DNA of 64,000 nucleotides from Duganella sp. CF458 (GTDB taxonomy: Bacteria; Pseudomonadota; Gammaproteobacteria; Burkholderiales; Burkholderiaceae_D): contig NZ_FOOF01000002.1 of the NCBI RefSeq assembly GCF_900113115.1, positions 62,001 to 126,000 of the forward strand, read 5' to 3'. Below the pieces are notes generated by a model, which saw only the letters and a program-made list of their open reading frames with translations, was not told the DNA's origin and did not search any database. Shown in pieces: positions 27,060 to 35,726 of this stretch. The position numbers and the translations under genes were made by a program. The stretch's first letter is position 1; each line of letters starts with the position of its first letter.

Positions 27060-28984
27060 GCCGCCTCATCTTTCAGCGTAACGAAACCGCCGTAGCCGGC
27101 TTTCTTCAAGTGGACCAGCAGCAGCGAAATCGCGGCCGGCGTCACGCCGGAAATACGCGAAGCCTGGCCCAGGGTTTCAGGGCGATGCTTCTGCAGTTTC
27201 TGGCGTACTTCCATCGACAGCGCCGTGATCTCTGCATAGTTGAAGCCCTCAGGCAGCTTCAGGTTTTCGTAATGCTCATGGCGCTCCACTTCGCGCAGCT
27301 GACGATCGATATAACCCGAATACTTCAGGGTGATCTCGATCTGCTCCATCACTGCCTCGTCGGTGACGCCCGGCCCGGCCAGCGACTGGCCTTCGTTGCC
27401 GGTCATGGTCATCAGCTTCTCGTAGCCGACACCTGGACGACGCAGCAGGTCCGCCAGCGAATATTCACGTTCAATAGCTTGGCCAATCACACGTTCGGAC
27501 TCGCTAGCCGCAAGGATGCGCGGGTTGACCCACGTCGATTTCAGGCGCTCAAGTTCCTGTGCCACGGCCTCACGTTTGCGATCGAAGGCTTCCCACTGGG
27601 CATCCCCAACCACGCCCAGCTTACGCCCGATTTCTGTCAAGCGCATGTCAGCGTTGTCTTCGCGCAGGCTCAGCCGGTATTCCGCGCGGCTGGTGAACAT
27701 GCGGTACGGCTCTTGCACGCCTTGGGTGACCAGGTCGTCCACCAGCACGCCAAGGTAGGCTTCGGAACGGGCCGGGGTCCAGGCTTCTTCCCCCCTGGTC
27801 TGCAGCGCGGCGTTGATACCTGCCAACATGCCCTGCGCCGCCGCCTCTTCATAGCCGGTGGTGCCGTTGATCTGGCCGGCGAAGAACAGGCCGTTGATCG
27901 CCTTGGTTTCCAGCGAAGCTTTCAGGCCACGCGGGTCGAAATAGTCGTACTCAATGGCGTAGCCTGGACGCAGGATGTGCGCGTTTTCCAAGCCCTTCAT
28001 CGAACGCACCAGCTCGATCTGCACATCGAATGGCAGGCTGGTTGAGATACCGTTCGGGTAAAACTCGTGGGTTGTCAGGCCTTCCGGCTCCAGGAAAATC
28101 TGGTGCGATTCCTTGGCCGAGAAACGGTGGATCTTGTCTTCAATCGACGGGCAATAGCGCGGGCCGACCCCCTCGATCACGCCGGTATACATCGGGCTGC
28201 GGTCCAGTCCACCACGGATAATGTCGTGGGTTTTCTGGTTGGTGTGGGTAATCCAGCACGGCAACTGCTGCGGATGCATGGCGGTATTGCCCATCACCGA
28301 GAACACTGGCACTGGGTCCAGGTCGCCCGGCTGTTCGGTCATTTGCGAGAAGTCGATGCTGCGGCCATCGATGCGCGGCGGCGTGCCGGTTTTCAAGCGG
28401 CCCTGCGGCAGCTTCAATTCTTTCAGGCGAGCGGACAGCGAAATCGCTGGCGGGTCGCCGGCGCGGCCGGCCGAGAAATTCTGCAGGCCGACGTGGATCT
28501 TACCGTCCAGGAAGGTACCGGCGGTCAGCACAACTGCACGGCCCAGGAACTTCAAACCGATCTGGGTGACGGCGCCGACCACACGGTCGCCCTCCACCAC
28601 CAGGTCGTCTACGGCTTGCTGGAACAGCCACAGGTTCGGCTGGTTTTCCAGGCGATGACGGATGGCGGCCTTGTACAGGATACGGTCGGCCTGGGCGCGC
28701 GTCGCGCGTACGGCCGGGCCTTTGGACGAGTTCAGGATACGGAACTGGATGCCAGACTCATCGGTAGCGATGGCCATGGCGCCGCCCATTGCATCGACCT
28801 CTTTGACGAGGTGGCCTTTGCCGATGCCGCCGATGGATGGGTTGCACGACATCTGGCCCAGCGTCTCAATGTTGTGGGTCAACAGGAGAGTCTTCTGGCC
28901 CATACGGGCCGAAGCGAGGGCCGCCTCGGTACCGGCGTGACCGCCGCCGACAACGATAACGTCGAATTCAGTAGGAAATAACAT
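27056..28984 (-). CDS. mnmG: tRNA uridine-5-carboxymethylaminomethyl modification enzyme MnmG (GidA)
   Basis: A 642-residue FAD enzyme. FAD-binding GGGHAG (13-18), [16 protein letters not shown], and [15 protein letters not shown] with FLEPEG are the MnmG signatures; the C-terminal helical domain ([20 protein letters not shown]) binds tRNA and MnmE. With MnmE it makes the cmnm5U34 modification. The start at 28984 was chosen since [15 protein letters not shown] is the standard N-terminus; the longer frame is AT-rich noncoding DNA. Confidence 0.98.
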   Translation of the reverse strand: MLFPTEFDVIVVGGGHAGTEAALASARMGQKTLLLTHNIETLGQMSCNPSIGGIGKGHLVKEVDAMGGAMAIATDESGIQFRILNSSKGPAVRATRAQADRILYKAAIRHRLENQPNLWLFQQAVDDLVVEGDRVVGAVTQIGLKFLGRAVVLTAGTFLDGKIHVGLQNFSAGRAGDPPAISLSARLKELKLPQGRLKTGTPPRIDGRSIDFSQMTEQPGDLDPVPVFSVMGNTAMHPQQLPCWITHTNQKTHDIIRGGLDRSPMYTGVIEGVGPRYCPSIEDKIHRFSAKESHQIFLEPEGLTTHEFYPNGISTSLPFDVQIELVRSMKGLENAHILRPGYAIEYDYFDPRGLKASLETKAINGLFFAGQINGTTGYEEAAAQGMLAGINAALQTRGEEAWTPARSEAYLGVLVDDLVTQGVQEPYRMFTSRAEYRLSLREDNADMRLTEIGRKLGVVGDAQWEAFDRKREAVAQELERLKSTWVNPRILAASESERVIGQAIEREYSLADLLRRPGVGYEKLMTMTGNEGQSLAGPGVTDEAVMEQIEITLKYSGYIDRQLREVERHEHYENLKLPEGFNYAEITALSMEVRQKLQKHRPETLGQASRISGVTPAAISLLLVHLKKAGYGGFVTLKDEAA

Positions 28985-29074
28985 GGTAAAAATGGGGGGA
29001 AGCTGGGGATCGAACTGAATTATAAAGTTTTTTCGACCCTGCGAATTTTTTGGGCAGGATTTTTTTGCTCGCAA

Positions 29075-29090
29075 TGTTTCACGTGAAACA
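29075..29090. other. parS site 1
   Basis: Exact TGTTTCACGTGAAACA, the universal bacterial parS palindrome, located between mnmG and the permease gene. It is the binding site for the ParB encoded at 24.6-25.5 kb. Confidence 0.95.
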
Positions 29091-29113
29091 AAAAGGGCGC
29101 CGATCGACGCCCC
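29090..29113 (-). terminator. Terminator of the TauE/SafE permease gene
   Basis: Read on the minus strand, GGGCG and CGCCC arms enclose a CGATCG-containing core (29095-29113) and are followed by TTTTT. It lies between the two perfect parS sites. Confidence 0.7.
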
Positions 29114-29121
29114 TTCAACAT

Positions 29122-29137
29122 TGTTTCACGTGAAACA
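29122..29137. other. parS site 2
   Basis: A second exact TGTTTCACGTGAAACA, 31 bases after the first and 3 bases beyond the stop of the permease gene. Close pairs of parS act as ParB loading sites. Confidence 0.95.
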
Positions 29138-29140
29138 CTA

Positions 29141-29902
29141 TCACTTAAGCCATGCGTCATAGCCCGTTTTGATGATCAGCAGCACCACCACAACCAAGAA
29201 CAAACGCCGTACAAAACCACTGCCATGCTTCAGCGCCAGCTTGGTCCCCAGCACCGAACCGACTACCTGGCAAACGGCCATCATCAAGCCCAATTGCCAG
29301 ATGATATGGCCGGTGATTCCGAACAACAGGATCGCCGCGACATTACACGCCACATTCACCACCTTGGCGGCAGCCGAGGCACCCAGGAAATCGAAGCCAA
29401 AACTGCGAACGAACAGGAAGACCAGGAAGCTGCCCGTCCCCGGCCCGAAGAAGCCGTCATAGAAACCAATACCCGCGCCGACCAATACCGCCAGCACCTT
29501 CTCCTTGGTACCGGTGTGCAGTGGGGCATGAACGCTGCCCAGGTCTTTGCGGAAGAAGGTATATGCTGCCACAGCAATCAGCACGAAAGGCAGCAGGCCA
29601 CGCAGGAAATCTGGAGGGATCCTGGTGACGGTATAGGCGCCCAGGAAGGCAAACAGGAAAGCGGCGATCGCCGCCGGTGCGACAGTTGTCCAGGCAATCG
29701 GGGTGCGGCGTGCATAGTTCACAGCAGCCGCGCTGGTCCCGAACACGCTGGCCACCTTATTCGTCCCTAACAGGGTCGCGGGCGCCGTGCCGCTCATTGC
29801 CGAGAATAATGCTGGAATCTGGATCAGTCCACCGCCGCCAACCACCGCATCAACAAAGCCAGCCGCGAACGCAGCTCCCGCCAACAAACCATACTCGACC
29901 AT
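29141..29902 (-). CDS. TauE/SafE (TSUP) family permease
   Basis: A 253-residue integral membrane protein with about eight helices. The duplicated TSUP motif is visible as AGFVDAVVGGGGLIQIPAL in the first half and GIGFYDGFFGPGTGSFLVF in the second. The family exports or imports sulfite, sulfoacetate and other anions; the substrate is not predictable. The start was set to 29902 because the frame upstream overlaps the divergent dehydrogenase leader and lacks family similarity. Its stop is 3 bases from a parS site. Confidence 0.87.
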   Translation of the reverse strand: MVEYGLLAGAAFAAGFVDAVVGGGGLIQIPALFSAMSGTAPATLLGTNKVASVFGTSAAAVNYARRTPIAWTTVAPAAIAAFLFAFLGAYTVTRIPPDFLRGLLPFVLIAVAAYTFFRKDLGSVHAPLHTGTKEKVLAVLVGAGIGFYDGFFGPGTGSFLVFLFVRSFGFDFLGASAAAKVVNVACNVAAILLFGITGHIIWQLGLMMAVCQVVGSVLGTKLALKHGSGFVRRLFLVVVVLLIIKTGYDAWLK

Positions 29903-29985
29903 CGCGCAGCCCCAGCTATATTCGGTAATGTAATATTGTAAGTCGGAAATCAGCACGCTGCAGAAGGCTGGTGTAAGCTGGCCCA

Positions 29986-31152
29986 ATGGACCTGCTGACC
30001 TCTTTTAGCTTCGCGACTGTTCCCTTAATCCTGTCGGCGCCCGGCGCAACAAAAGAACTGGGCCCGGAACTCCGCGCTCGATTCCCAGCCATCCGTCGCG
30101 TGCTGCTGGTTACCGACCAGGGATTCCTGCGAACCGGCTTAGCCGATGCGCCCATCCACAGCTTGCGGGCAGCAATGTTTCACGTGGAACAATTTACGGA
30201 AGTGGTAGCGGATCCGCCTGAACATGTGATTGAAAAGGCCCTTGTCCTGGCCCGCGAACATGACATTGAACTGGTGATCGGCCTCGGTGGCGGAAGTTCA
30301 ATGGATGTGGCCAAGCTGGTTGCCGTTCTCGCCAACAGTGCGCAATCCATGGCCGAGATCTACGGCATCGGCAACGTGCATGGCTCACGCCTGCCCCTGG
30401 TCCAGATTCCAACCACCGCCGGCACCGGCTCTGAAGTCACCAACATCTCCATCGTCACCACCGGCGCTACCACCAAGAAGGGTGTTGTCGCGCCCCAACT
30501 GTACGCGGACATGGCAATCCTCGATGCCGAGCTGACCATCGGCCTGCCCCCCGCGGTGACCGCTGCAACAGGCATCGATGCCATGGTTCACGCCATCGAG
30601 GCATACACCAGCAAACACAAAAAGAATCCCCTATCGGATGGACTCGCACGCCAAGCCTTGAGCTTGCTGTCACGCCACCTGATCCGCGCCTGCGAGAACG
30701 GGCACGACCTGGCCGCGCGCCAGGCCATGCTTCTCGGCGCCATGCTGGCAGGGCAGGCCTTCGCCAATGCCCCGGTCGCCGCCGTGCACGCACTGGCCTA
30801 TCCCATCGGGGGCATCTTCCATGTCCCGCATGGCCTGTCGAACTCGCTGGTATTACCCCATGTCCTGCGCTTCAACGCCGAGGCATGTGTGGAACAGTAT
30901 GCAGAGCTGGCGACGATTGTGGTTCCCCACGTAGACGGAAGCGTAGCGGCCCGAGCCGAGGCGCTTGCTGTTGCAATGCAGCAATTCGGCACCATCACCG
31001 GTCTGCCCCGCACCCTGAGCCAAGTCGGCATTACGGCCAGCGACCTCGACCTGCTCGCCGACGACGCCATGAAGCAAGTCCGCCTGCTCGGCAACAATCC
31101 GCGCACGGTCACACGCGAAGACGCCTACGCGCTGTACAAACTCGCTCTCTGA
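29986..31152 (+). CDS. Iron-containing alcohol dehydrogenase
   Basis: A 388-residue group III alcohol dehydrogenase. GLGGGSSMDVAK binds NAD; the metal site uses the Asp of ATLGIDAMVHAIE-like GIDAMVHAIEAYTS and His residues in AVHALAYPIGG and FHVPHGLSN. The family oxidises alcohols or reduces aldehydes, or handles maleylacetate in some members; substrate unknown. A parS site with one mismatch lies inside the coding sequence (codons for AMFHVEQ). The gene converges on livM, with only 2 bases between the stops. Confidence 0.88.
   Translation: MDLLTSFSFATVPLILSAPGATKELGPELRARFPAIRRVLLVTDQGFLRTGLADAPIHSLRAAMFHVEQFTEVVADPPEHVIEKALVLAREHDIELVIGLGGGSSMDVAKLVAVLANSAQSMAEIYGIGNVHGSRLPLVQIPTTAGTGSEVTNISIVTTGATTKKGVVAPQLYADMAILDAELTIGLPPAVTAATGIDAMVHAIEAYTSKHKKNPLSDGLARQALSLLSRHLIRACENGHDLAARQAMLLGAMLAGQAFANAPVAAVHALAYPIGGIFHVPHGLSNSLVLPHVLRFNAEACVEQYAELATIVVPHVDGSVAARAEALAVAMQQFGTITGLPRTLSQVGITASDLDLLADDAMKQVRLLGNNPRTVTREDAYALYKLAL
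30176..30191. other. parS site 3 (one mismatch) inside dehydrogenase gene
   Basis: TGTTTCACGTGGAACA differs from the parS consensus only at position 12. It lies in frame within the alcohol dehydrogenase, encoding MFHVE, about 1 kb from the perfect pair. Confidence 0.8.
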
Positions 31153-31154
31153 AT

Positions 31155-32132
31155 TTAGACCTGCTTGCGGCGCTTGCCTTGCAGGTCGAGGATCTCGCCG
31201 ACAATCCCTTTGCGGAACAGCAGGACGCAGGCAACGAAGATAAATCCGATCACCAGGCTGACAGCTTCGCCAAGCGTGGAGAACCACTCGATGCCGGTGG
31301 CGCCAGCCATCATGGTGCCGAAGTCGCCAAGCTTGTTCTCCAGGGAGATGACCAGGATCGCACCGATGATCGGACCGGCCAGCGTTCCCATCCCGCCAAC
31401 GAGCGTCATCAGGATGACCAGGCCGGACATCGCCCAGTGCACATCGGTCAGCGTTTCGAAGCCCAACACGACAGACTTGGTCGCGCCTGCGAGCGCAGCC
31501 AATGAACCGGAAAGCACGAACGCAGCGAGCTTGTACTTGTCCACGTCATAGCCCAGCGAGATCGCCCGAGGTTCATTTTCCTTGATCGCTTTCAGTACCT
31601 GGCCAAACGGCGAATGCACCATGCGCATGATCAGCGCAAAGCCCGCAATGAAAATCCCCAGCACCACGTAGTACATGGCCAGGTCGCTGCCCAGGTCCAG
31701 CACCCCGAGCAATTTTCCGCGCGGGACGCCTTGCAAGCCATCCTCGCCGCCGGTGAAATCGGTAAAGCGCAGCGCTGCAAAGTACACCATCTGCGCCAAC
31801 GCCAGTGTAATCATCGAGAAGTAAATCCCTTGGCGGCGAATCGCCAATCCGCCCATCACCAGCCCGATCGCGGCACCGGCCAACACCCCAACCAGCAAGC
31901 TCAGTTCAAACGGAAGCCCCCAGTTTTTCAACGCATTCCCGGCGAAGTAGCCCGCCGCGCCGAAGAAGGCCGCGTGGCCAAACGACAGCAAACCAGTAAA
32001 ACCAATCAGCAGGTTGAACGCACAGGCAAACAGCGCGAAACACAGAAGCTTCATCAGCAGCACGGGATAGCCGACAAACGGCGCGCCCAGCGCCAGCACC
32101 AATGCGATGGAATAGCCCAACGTCTTGTTCAT
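31155..32132 (-). CDS. livM: Branched-chain amino acid-type ABC transporter permease LivM
   Basis: A 325-residue permease with about nine helices. It carries the LivM/H signature FNLLIGFTGLLSFGHAAFFG and the coupling region SPFGQVLKAIKENEPRAISLG facing the ATPases. It is the last gene of the Liv operon and starts right after livH (0-base gap). It forms the membrane channel with LivH. The C-terminal FRKGIVGEILDLQGKR is typical. Confidence 0.93.
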   Translation of the reverse strand: MNKTLGYSIALVLALGAPFVGYPVLLMKLLCFALFACAFNLLIGFTGLLSFGHAAFFGAAGYFAGNALKNWGLPFELSLLVGVLAGAAIGLVMGGLAIRRQGIYFSMITLALAQMVYFAALRFTDFTGGEDGLQGVPRGKLLGVLDLGSDLAMYYVVLGIFIAGFALIMRMVHSPFGQVLKAIKENEPRAISLGYDVDKYKLAAFVLSGSLAALAGATKSVVLGFETLTDVHWAMSGLVILMTLVGGMGTLAGPIIGAILVISLENKLGDFGTMMAGATGIEWFSTLGEAVSLVIGFIFVACVLLFRKGIVGEILDLQGKRRKQV

Positions 32133-33017
32133 TTATCGTTCCTTGCCGAACAGGCCGGCGGGACGCAACAATAGGATGATGACCATCACCAAAAACACGA
32201 CGGTGTTGGCAAATTCGGGATAAAAGACTTTCGTCAGCCCCTCGATCACACCGAGTCCCAAGCCGGTCACGATCGAGCCAAGGATCGACCCCATGCCCCC
32301 GATCACTACAACGGCGAATACGACGATGATCAGGTTGGACCCCATCAAGGGAGTCACTTGCTGGATTGGAGCCGCCAGGACCCCTGCAAAGCCCGCCAAA
32401 GCGACGCCGAAGCCATAGGTCAGGGTCACCATCAGTGGCACGTTGATTCCGAAGGCTTCCACCAGCTTCGGATTTTCGGTTCCGGCGCGCAGGTAAGCAC
32501 CGAGTTTGGTCTTCTCGATCACGAACCAGGTCGCCAGGCAAACCACCAAGGAAGCCAGCACCACCCAGGCGCGGTAATTCGGCATCACCATGAAGCCAAG
32601 GTCGGTCGCCCCCTGCAAGGCCTCAGGCGTTTCAAAAGGCTGCCCGGAGACCCCGTAAAACGAGCGGAAGCCGCCTTCGATCAGCAGGGTCAGACCGAAC
32701 GTCAGCAACAAGCCGTAAAGATGATCGAGCTTGTACAGGCGGCGCAGCATGGTCCTTTCGATCACCACGCCCAATACGCCAACGATCAAGGGCGCCAGCA
32801 CCAGCATGCTCCAATAGCTCATGCCGAAATAAGTCATGCCGATCCACGCAAGGAAGGCGCCCATCATATACATGGCGCCGTGCGCAAAATTGATCACATT
32901 CAGCAGCCCGAAAATCACGGCAAGGCCGAGGGACAGCATGGCGTAAAAAGAGCCGTTGACGAGCCCCAGCAAAAGCTGGGACATCATCATCGGGAGCGGG
33001 CGGCCGAAGATCTCCAT
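32133..33017 (-). CDS. livH: Branched-chain amino acid-type ABC transporter permease LivH
   Basis: A 294-residue permease with about eight helices: LLGLVNGSFYAMLSLGLAVI at the start, NVINFAHGAMYMMGAF as the family signature, and a cytoplasmic coupling stretch TKLGAYLRAGTENPKLVEAFG. It pairs with LivM. The gene lies 5 bases downstream of the binding-protein gene and abuts livM. Confidence 0.93.
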   Translation of the reverse strand: MEIFGRPLPMMMSQLLLGLVNGSFYAMLSLGLAVIFGLLNVINFAHGAMYMMGAFLAWIGMTYFGMSYWSMLVLAPLIVGVLGVVIERTMLRRLYKLDHLYGLLLTFGLTLLIEGGFRSFYGVSGQPFETPEALQGATDLGFMVMPNYRAWVVLASLVVCLATWFVIEKTKLGAYLRAGTENPKLVEAFGINVPLMVTLTYGFGVALAGFAGVLAAPIQQVTPLMGSNLIIVVFAVVVIGGMGSILGSIVTGLGLGVIEGLTKVFYPEFANTVVFLVMVIILLLRPAGLFGKER

Positions 33018-33022
33018 CTAGC

Positions 33023-34219
33023 TTACTTCCACAGGGCGCACTTGGATTCAGCCTTGGACATATAGGCCTGGTCACCCGGGATCGTTGCCGCGACCTTGTA
33101 GTAATCCCATGGATATTTGGATTCCGACTGCTTCTTCACTTCCATCAGGTACATATCGTGCACCATGCGGCCGTCGGGGCGGATCACGCCGTTGTTGGTG
33201 AAGACGTCCTTGATGGTGGTCGATTTCAGCTTCGCCATCACCTTGTCGGCATCGTCTGTGCCTATTGCCTTCACCGCGGCCAGGTATTGCGTGGCGGCGG
33301 AGTAATCGCCCGCCTGCAGCATCGACGGCTCCTTCTTCATCTTCGCGAAGTAGCGCTTCGACCAGGCACGCGTGGTGTCGTTCATGTCCCAATACCAGCC
33401 GTCCGTCAGGTACATACCTGCGGTGGCGTTCAGGCCGAGCGAGTGGATGTCGTTGATGAACACCAGCAGCCCGGCCATCTTCATCTTCTTCGACACGCCG
33501 AATTCATTGGCCGCCTTGACCGAGTTGATAAAGTCCCCGCCCGCGTTCGCCAGCCCTAGCACCTGTGCGCCGGAAGAAGAAGCCTGCATCAGGAAGGACG
33601 AGAAATCCGTCCCGGGGAAGGGGTGACGCACATTGCCGATCACCTTGCCGCCGGATTTGTTGACCACTTCGGTCGTGTCCTTCTCCAGCGAATGGCCGAA
33701 GGCGTAATCGGCGGTCAGGAAGTACCAGTTCTTGCCGCCCTGCTTGACCATCGTGGCGCCGGTACCGCGCGCCAATGCCACGGTGTCGTAAGCGTAGTGC
33801 ACGGTATACGGCGTGCACTCCTCGTTGGTCAAGCGCGACGAGCCGGCGCCGATAACCATGAAGACCTTCTTCTTGTCCGCGGCTACTTTTGCCATCGCCA
33901 GGTTAGCGCCCGAGTTGGTGCCGCCAACCAGCATGTCCACGCCCTGCTGGTCGAACCATTCGCGCGCTTTGGAGGCGGCGATATCGGCCTTGTTCTGGTG
34001 GTCCGCAAAAACGAATTCGATCTTCTTGCCGTTGATTGCGCCGCCCGCATCGGCAATCGCCATCTTGATCGCTTCGGCGCCGCCCTGCCCGTCAATGTCT
34101 GAGTAAACGCCCGACATGTCGGTGATGAAGCCGATCTTGATGGTGTCGCCGGAAATCTGGGCGTGTGCGCTGCTGAAGGCGCAAAGGGCTGCTGCAAAAG
34201 CAATGGCGTTGCGTTTCAT
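33023..34219 (-). CDS. ABC transporter substrate-binding protein (Liv family)
   Basis: A 398-residue periplasmic binding protein with signal peptide MKRNAIAFAAALCAFSSAHA; the start at 34219 was chosen for that signal, not the upstream ATG at 34249, which overlaps livF. The mature protein has the type I fold (IKIGFITDMSGVYSDIDGQG, VDMLVGGTNSGANLAMAKV). Ligands in the family range from Leu/Ile/Val to aromatic acids and amides; the neighbouring nitronate monooxygenase and GMC oxidoreductase hint at something other than simple branched-chain amino acids. Confidence 0.92.
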   Translation of the reverse strand: MKRNAIAFAAALCAFSSAHAQISGDTIKIGFITDMSGVYSDIDGQGGAEAIKMAIADAGGAINGKKIEFVFADHQNKADIAASKAREWFDQQGVDMLVGGTNSGANLAMAKVAADKKKVFMVIGAGSSRLTNEECTPYTVHYAYDTVALARGTGATMVKQGGKNWYFLTADYAFGHSLEKDTTEVVNKSGGKVIGNVRHPFPGTDFSSFLMQASSSGAQVLGLANAGGDFINSVKAANEFGVSKKMKMAGLLVFINDIHSLGLNATAGMYLTDGWYWDMNDTTRAWSKRYFAKMKKEPSMLQAGDYSAATQYLAAVKAIGTDDADKVMAKLKSTTIKDVFTNNGVIRPDGRMVHDMYLMEVKKQSESKYPWDYYKVAATIPGDQAYMSKAESKCALWK

Positions 34220-34245
34220 AGTGTCTCCGTTTTCAGTTTTGATAT

Positions 34246-34950
34246 TCAAACGCCCAGCAGCTCAGTCAACACCGGCATGCGGGCATCCAATTCCGATGAC
34301 GCAAAACTCTCGACAATCCGACCGTGTTCCATCACATAAAACCGATCCGCCAGCGGCGCCGCGAAGCGGAAATTCTGTTCGACCATCACAATCGTGTATC
34401 CCTTGGCTTTCAGGGTGCGGATCATGCGCGCCAAGCCTTGCACGATCACGGGCGCCAGACCTTCCGAGATTTCATCCAGCAGCAGCAAGCGTGCGCCGGT
34501 ACGCAGGATGCGCGCGACCGCCAGCATCTGCTGCTCGCCACCGGACAGCCGCGTGCCCTGGCTCGTGCGGCGCTCTTTCAGGTTCGGGAACATCTCGTAG
34601 ATCTCGTCGACCGGCATGCCCTGCCCCGTTTTCAGCGCCGGCGGCAGCATCAGGTTCTCTTCGGTGGTCAGCGAGGAGAAAATGCCGCGCTCTTCCGGAC
34701 AATAGCCGACTCCCAGGTGGGCGATTTTGTGCGTCGACAAACCGATCGCTTCCTGGCCGTTGATCCGGATCGAACCCTTGCGCGCTCCGGTCAGTCCCAT
34801 GATGGCGCGCAGCGTGGTGGTGCGTCCCGCACCGTTACGGCCAAGCAGCGTTACCACTTCGCCGTGGTTCACGTTCAGGTTCACGTCATGCAGGATGTGC
34901 GACTCGCCATACCAGGCCTGGAGCTGGCTGATCTCCAGCGCCGCCGTCAT
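34246..34950 (-). CDS. livF: ABC transporter ATP-binding protein LivF
   Basis: A 234-residue ATPase. Walker A reads GRNGAGRTTT: the invariant Lys is replaced by Arg (codon CGC). The signature LSGGEQQMLAVARIL, Walker B LLLLDEISEGLAP and the switch His region (VMVEQNFRF, with Gln-Asn where others have His) are otherwise LivF-like. It overlaps the end of livG by 4 bases. It should energise uptake together with LivG; the Arg substitution could weaken ATP binding or be a lineage trait. Confidence 0.92.
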   Translation of the reverse strand: MTAALEISQLQAWYGESHILHDVNLNVNHGEVVTLLGRNGAGRTTTLRAIMGLTGARKGSIRINGQEAIGLSTHKIAHLGVGYCPEERGIFSSLTTEENLMLPPALKTGQGMPVDEIYEMFPNLKERRTSQGTRLSGGEQQMLAVARILRTGARLLLLDEISEGLAPVIVQGLARMIRTLKAKGYTIVMVEQNFRFAAPLADRFYVMEHGRIVESFASSELDARMPVLTELLGV

Positions 34951-35708
34951 GCGCCCACCCCGGCTTCCGTCCCCATATACGCTTCCATCACTTGCGGATT
35001 CTTCGACACCTCTTCATACGGCCCTTCCGCCAGCACGGCACCGCGTTGCAGCACGGAGATACGGTCGCAAATGCCGGACACCACATTCATATTGTGTTCA
35101 ACCATCAGGATCGTGCGGCCGCTGGAGACCTTCTTGATCAACTCGGTCACGCGATGCACGTCCTCATGCCCCATGCCTTGGGTCGGCTCGTCGAGCAACA
35201 TCATTTCCGGCTCCATTGCCAGCGTGGTGGCAATCTCCAATGCGCGCTTGCGGCCGTAAGGCATGTCGACCGTCAGCGTATCGGCGAACGAAGCCAGGTC
35301 AACCTCGGCCAGCAACTCCATCGCACGGCCATTCAACTGCTCCAGCGTGCGTCCACTGCGCCAGAAATGGAAGGTCGTACCGAGCTTGCGCTGCAAACCA
35401 ATGCGCACGTTTTCGAGCACAGTCAGATGAGGGAAAACAGCGGAAATCTGGAACGAGCGAATCACGCCCATGCGCGCGATCTGCGCCGGTTTGAACGAGG
35501 TGATGTCCTTGCCGTTAAACAGGATCTGGCCCGAAGTCGGCACCAGGAATTTCGTCAGCAAGTTAAAGCAGGTAGTCTTGCCGGCGCCGTTCGGCCCGAT
35601 CAAGGCGTGGATATGCCCACGCTGGACTTGCAGGTCCACGTTGGCGACAGCGGTGAATCCCTTGAACTCCTTGGTCAAACTCTTTGTTTCCAAGATGAAG
35701 TCGGACAT
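34947..35708 (-). CDS. livG: ABC transporter ATP-binding protein LivG
   Basis: A 253-residue ATPase with a normal Walker A IGPNGAGKTTCFNLLT, Walker B MMLLDEPTQGMGHED and switch VEHNM. The signature region is MPYGRKRALEIATTLA, the YG-x-x-R variant usual in LivG. It starts 18 bases after the GMC oxidoreductase stop and overlaps livF, consistent with one operon from the nitronate monooxygenase gene to livM. Confidence 0.94.
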   Translation of the reverse strand: MSDFILETKSLTKEFKGFTAVANVDLQVQRGHIHALIGPNGAGKTTCFNLLTKFLVPTSGQILFNGKDITSFKPAQIARMGVIRSFQISAVFPHLTVLENVRIGLQRKLGTTFHFWRSGRTLEQLNGRAMELLAEVDLASFADTLTVDMPYGRKRALEIATTLAMEPEMMLLDEPTQGMGHEDVHRVTELIKKVSSGRTILMVEHNMNVVSGICDRISVLQRGAVLAEGPYEEVSKNPQVMEAYMGTEAGVGA

Positions 35709-35726
35709 TGCGTCTCCCCGGTTTTG

